Of a DNA stretch of 51,705 nt, positions 51,220 to 51,705 are shown in pieces. The notes beneath the pieces are model-generated. The model did not search any database. It was not told where the DNA came from and was given only the letters and a program-made list of their open reading frames with translations. Position 1 is the first letter of the stretch, and each line of letters opens with the position of its first letter. The stretch is from Hellea sp. (GTDB lineage Bacteria > Pseudomonadota > Alphaproteobacteria > Caulobacterales > Maricaulaceae). The DNA is taken from positions 1 to 51,705 of the forward strand of contig JALZWM010000039.1 in NCBI GenBank assembly GCA_023300105.1, given 5' to 3'. The translations under genes and the position numbers were made by a program.

Positions 51220-51705
51220 ATGAAAAAAATATCAGTGCTTTTAATAACGCTTATGCTTGTTGCCTGTTCAGGCCAAAGTGCTGAGCAGGGATCAGAGCTG
51301 AGTTCAAATCAAGCAGCGCAGAAAAGCAGAGCTCATAATTCAGCAGATGGGTTAGTCATTTCCGCCGCGCGTGTTTTGCCGCCATTCCCTGGCCGTGATA
51401 CGGCCGCTGGCTACTTTGAAATCACAAATCATGGCAACAGTGTGGATACGTTATTATCTGCAACAAGCCCGATAAGCGGGGCTGTTGAAATTCATAACCA
51501 CATCGAAGAAGACGGTGTGATGAAGATGCGCCAAGTTAAGGGTGTTGATATTGCGCCCGGAGAAACGGTTGCTTTCAGGCCGGGTAGCTATCACTTGATG
51601 ATGTTTAAAACACAGCTTCCAGAAGACCAAAAAAACGTCTCTTTGACTTTGAATTATAAAAATGCTGACCCTGTCACATTGATTGTTGAAATCGAAGGAC
51701 GTGAA
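51220..51705 (+). CDS. PCu(A)C copper chaperone lipoprotein, 3' truncated by window end
   Basis: From the ATG at 51220, 162 codons are open to the end of the window with no stop. The N terminus is a lipoprotein signal with lipobox LVAC. The PCu(A)C copper motif fits exactly: H, ten residues, M, twenty-one residues, H, one residue, M (in EIHNHIEEDG through YHLMMF). Such proteins deliver Cu(I) to the CuA site of cytochrome oxidase in the periplasm. It follows trpS by one base. The C terminus is beyond the window. Confidence 0.88.
   Translation, partial: MKKISVLLITLMLVACSGQSAEQGSELSSNQAAQKSRAHNSADGLVISAARVLPPFPGRDTAAGYFEITNHGNSVDTLLSATSPISGAVEIHNHIEEDGVMKMRQVKGVDIAPGETVAFRPGSYHLMMFKTQLPEDQKNVSLTLNYKNADPVTLIVEIEGRE

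Noticed and set aside
1-51705. Search for tRNA, rRNA, CRISPR arrays, insertion sequences and prophage genes
   Set aside because: No T-loop-like sequences were noticed in the intergenic gaps, no spaced direct repeats of CRISPR type and no transposase motifs were seen by eye.

Overview
The window looks like chromosomal DNA of an aquatic alphaproteobacterium related to Caulobacterales/Maricaulales. The evidence is a PodJ-like polar organiser with an upstream CtrA-type box (TTAA-N7-TTAA), a SapC-family protein, TadE/TadG-like pilus proteins, and a mutS-glnD-murJ-trpS run. Base composition is moderate, near half GC by eye, with AT-richer stretches at the Tad-like genes and the AmpG-like gene. The genus is not determined, and no rRNA, tRNA, IS element or CRISPR was seen.

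Layout. 1-2227: a class IV aminotransferase paired with a sulfotransferase-like gene, then a small secreted protein. 2236-6790 (minus): moeB, cysK, a GNAT/ygfZ/dapB overlap cluster and a second GNAT. 6838-9411 (minus): the PodJ-like protein, divergent from 9612-19273 (plus), a MerR-regulated beta-oxidation locus with two acyl-CoA dehydrogenases, a thiolase, a FadB/J-type fusion, two non-canonical crotonases and an alpha/beta hydrolase. 19262-20651 (minus): zur and a thioesterase. 20822-28154 (plus): sapC, a DsbD-type reductase and a redoxin, pgi and an unknown membrane protein, a GFA-family protein and a hotdog thioesterase; a probable small RNA lies on the minus strand in the 27.5-27.7 kb gap.

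28157-29957: a divergent metal-handling locus. A CsoR-type repressor faces a beta-rich envelope protein, a periplasmic HMA protein and a MerT-like membrane protein, with a candidate operator between them and no mercuric reductase or P-type ATPase. 29968-35387: aroC, a MarC protein, a prolyl-oligopeptidase-like lipoprotein and a DAACS symporter variant. 35472-37796 (minus): three overlapping TadE/TadG-like genes, one with a nine-base C tract and one with a possible lectin-like C-terminal region. 37940-51705 (plus): a C39-like lipoprotein, yifB/comM, a PAS-receiver protein without a kinase, an AmpG-like permease, mutS, glnD, murJ, trpS and a truncated PCu(A)C copper chaperone.

Most of the window is ordinary core metabolism. 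The parts most deserving a second look are the CsoR/MerT-like/HMA/envelope-protein locus, the minus-strand RNA candidate, the PAS-receiver protein, and the Tad-like cluster with its homopolymer. All functional assignments come from motif reading without database searches.
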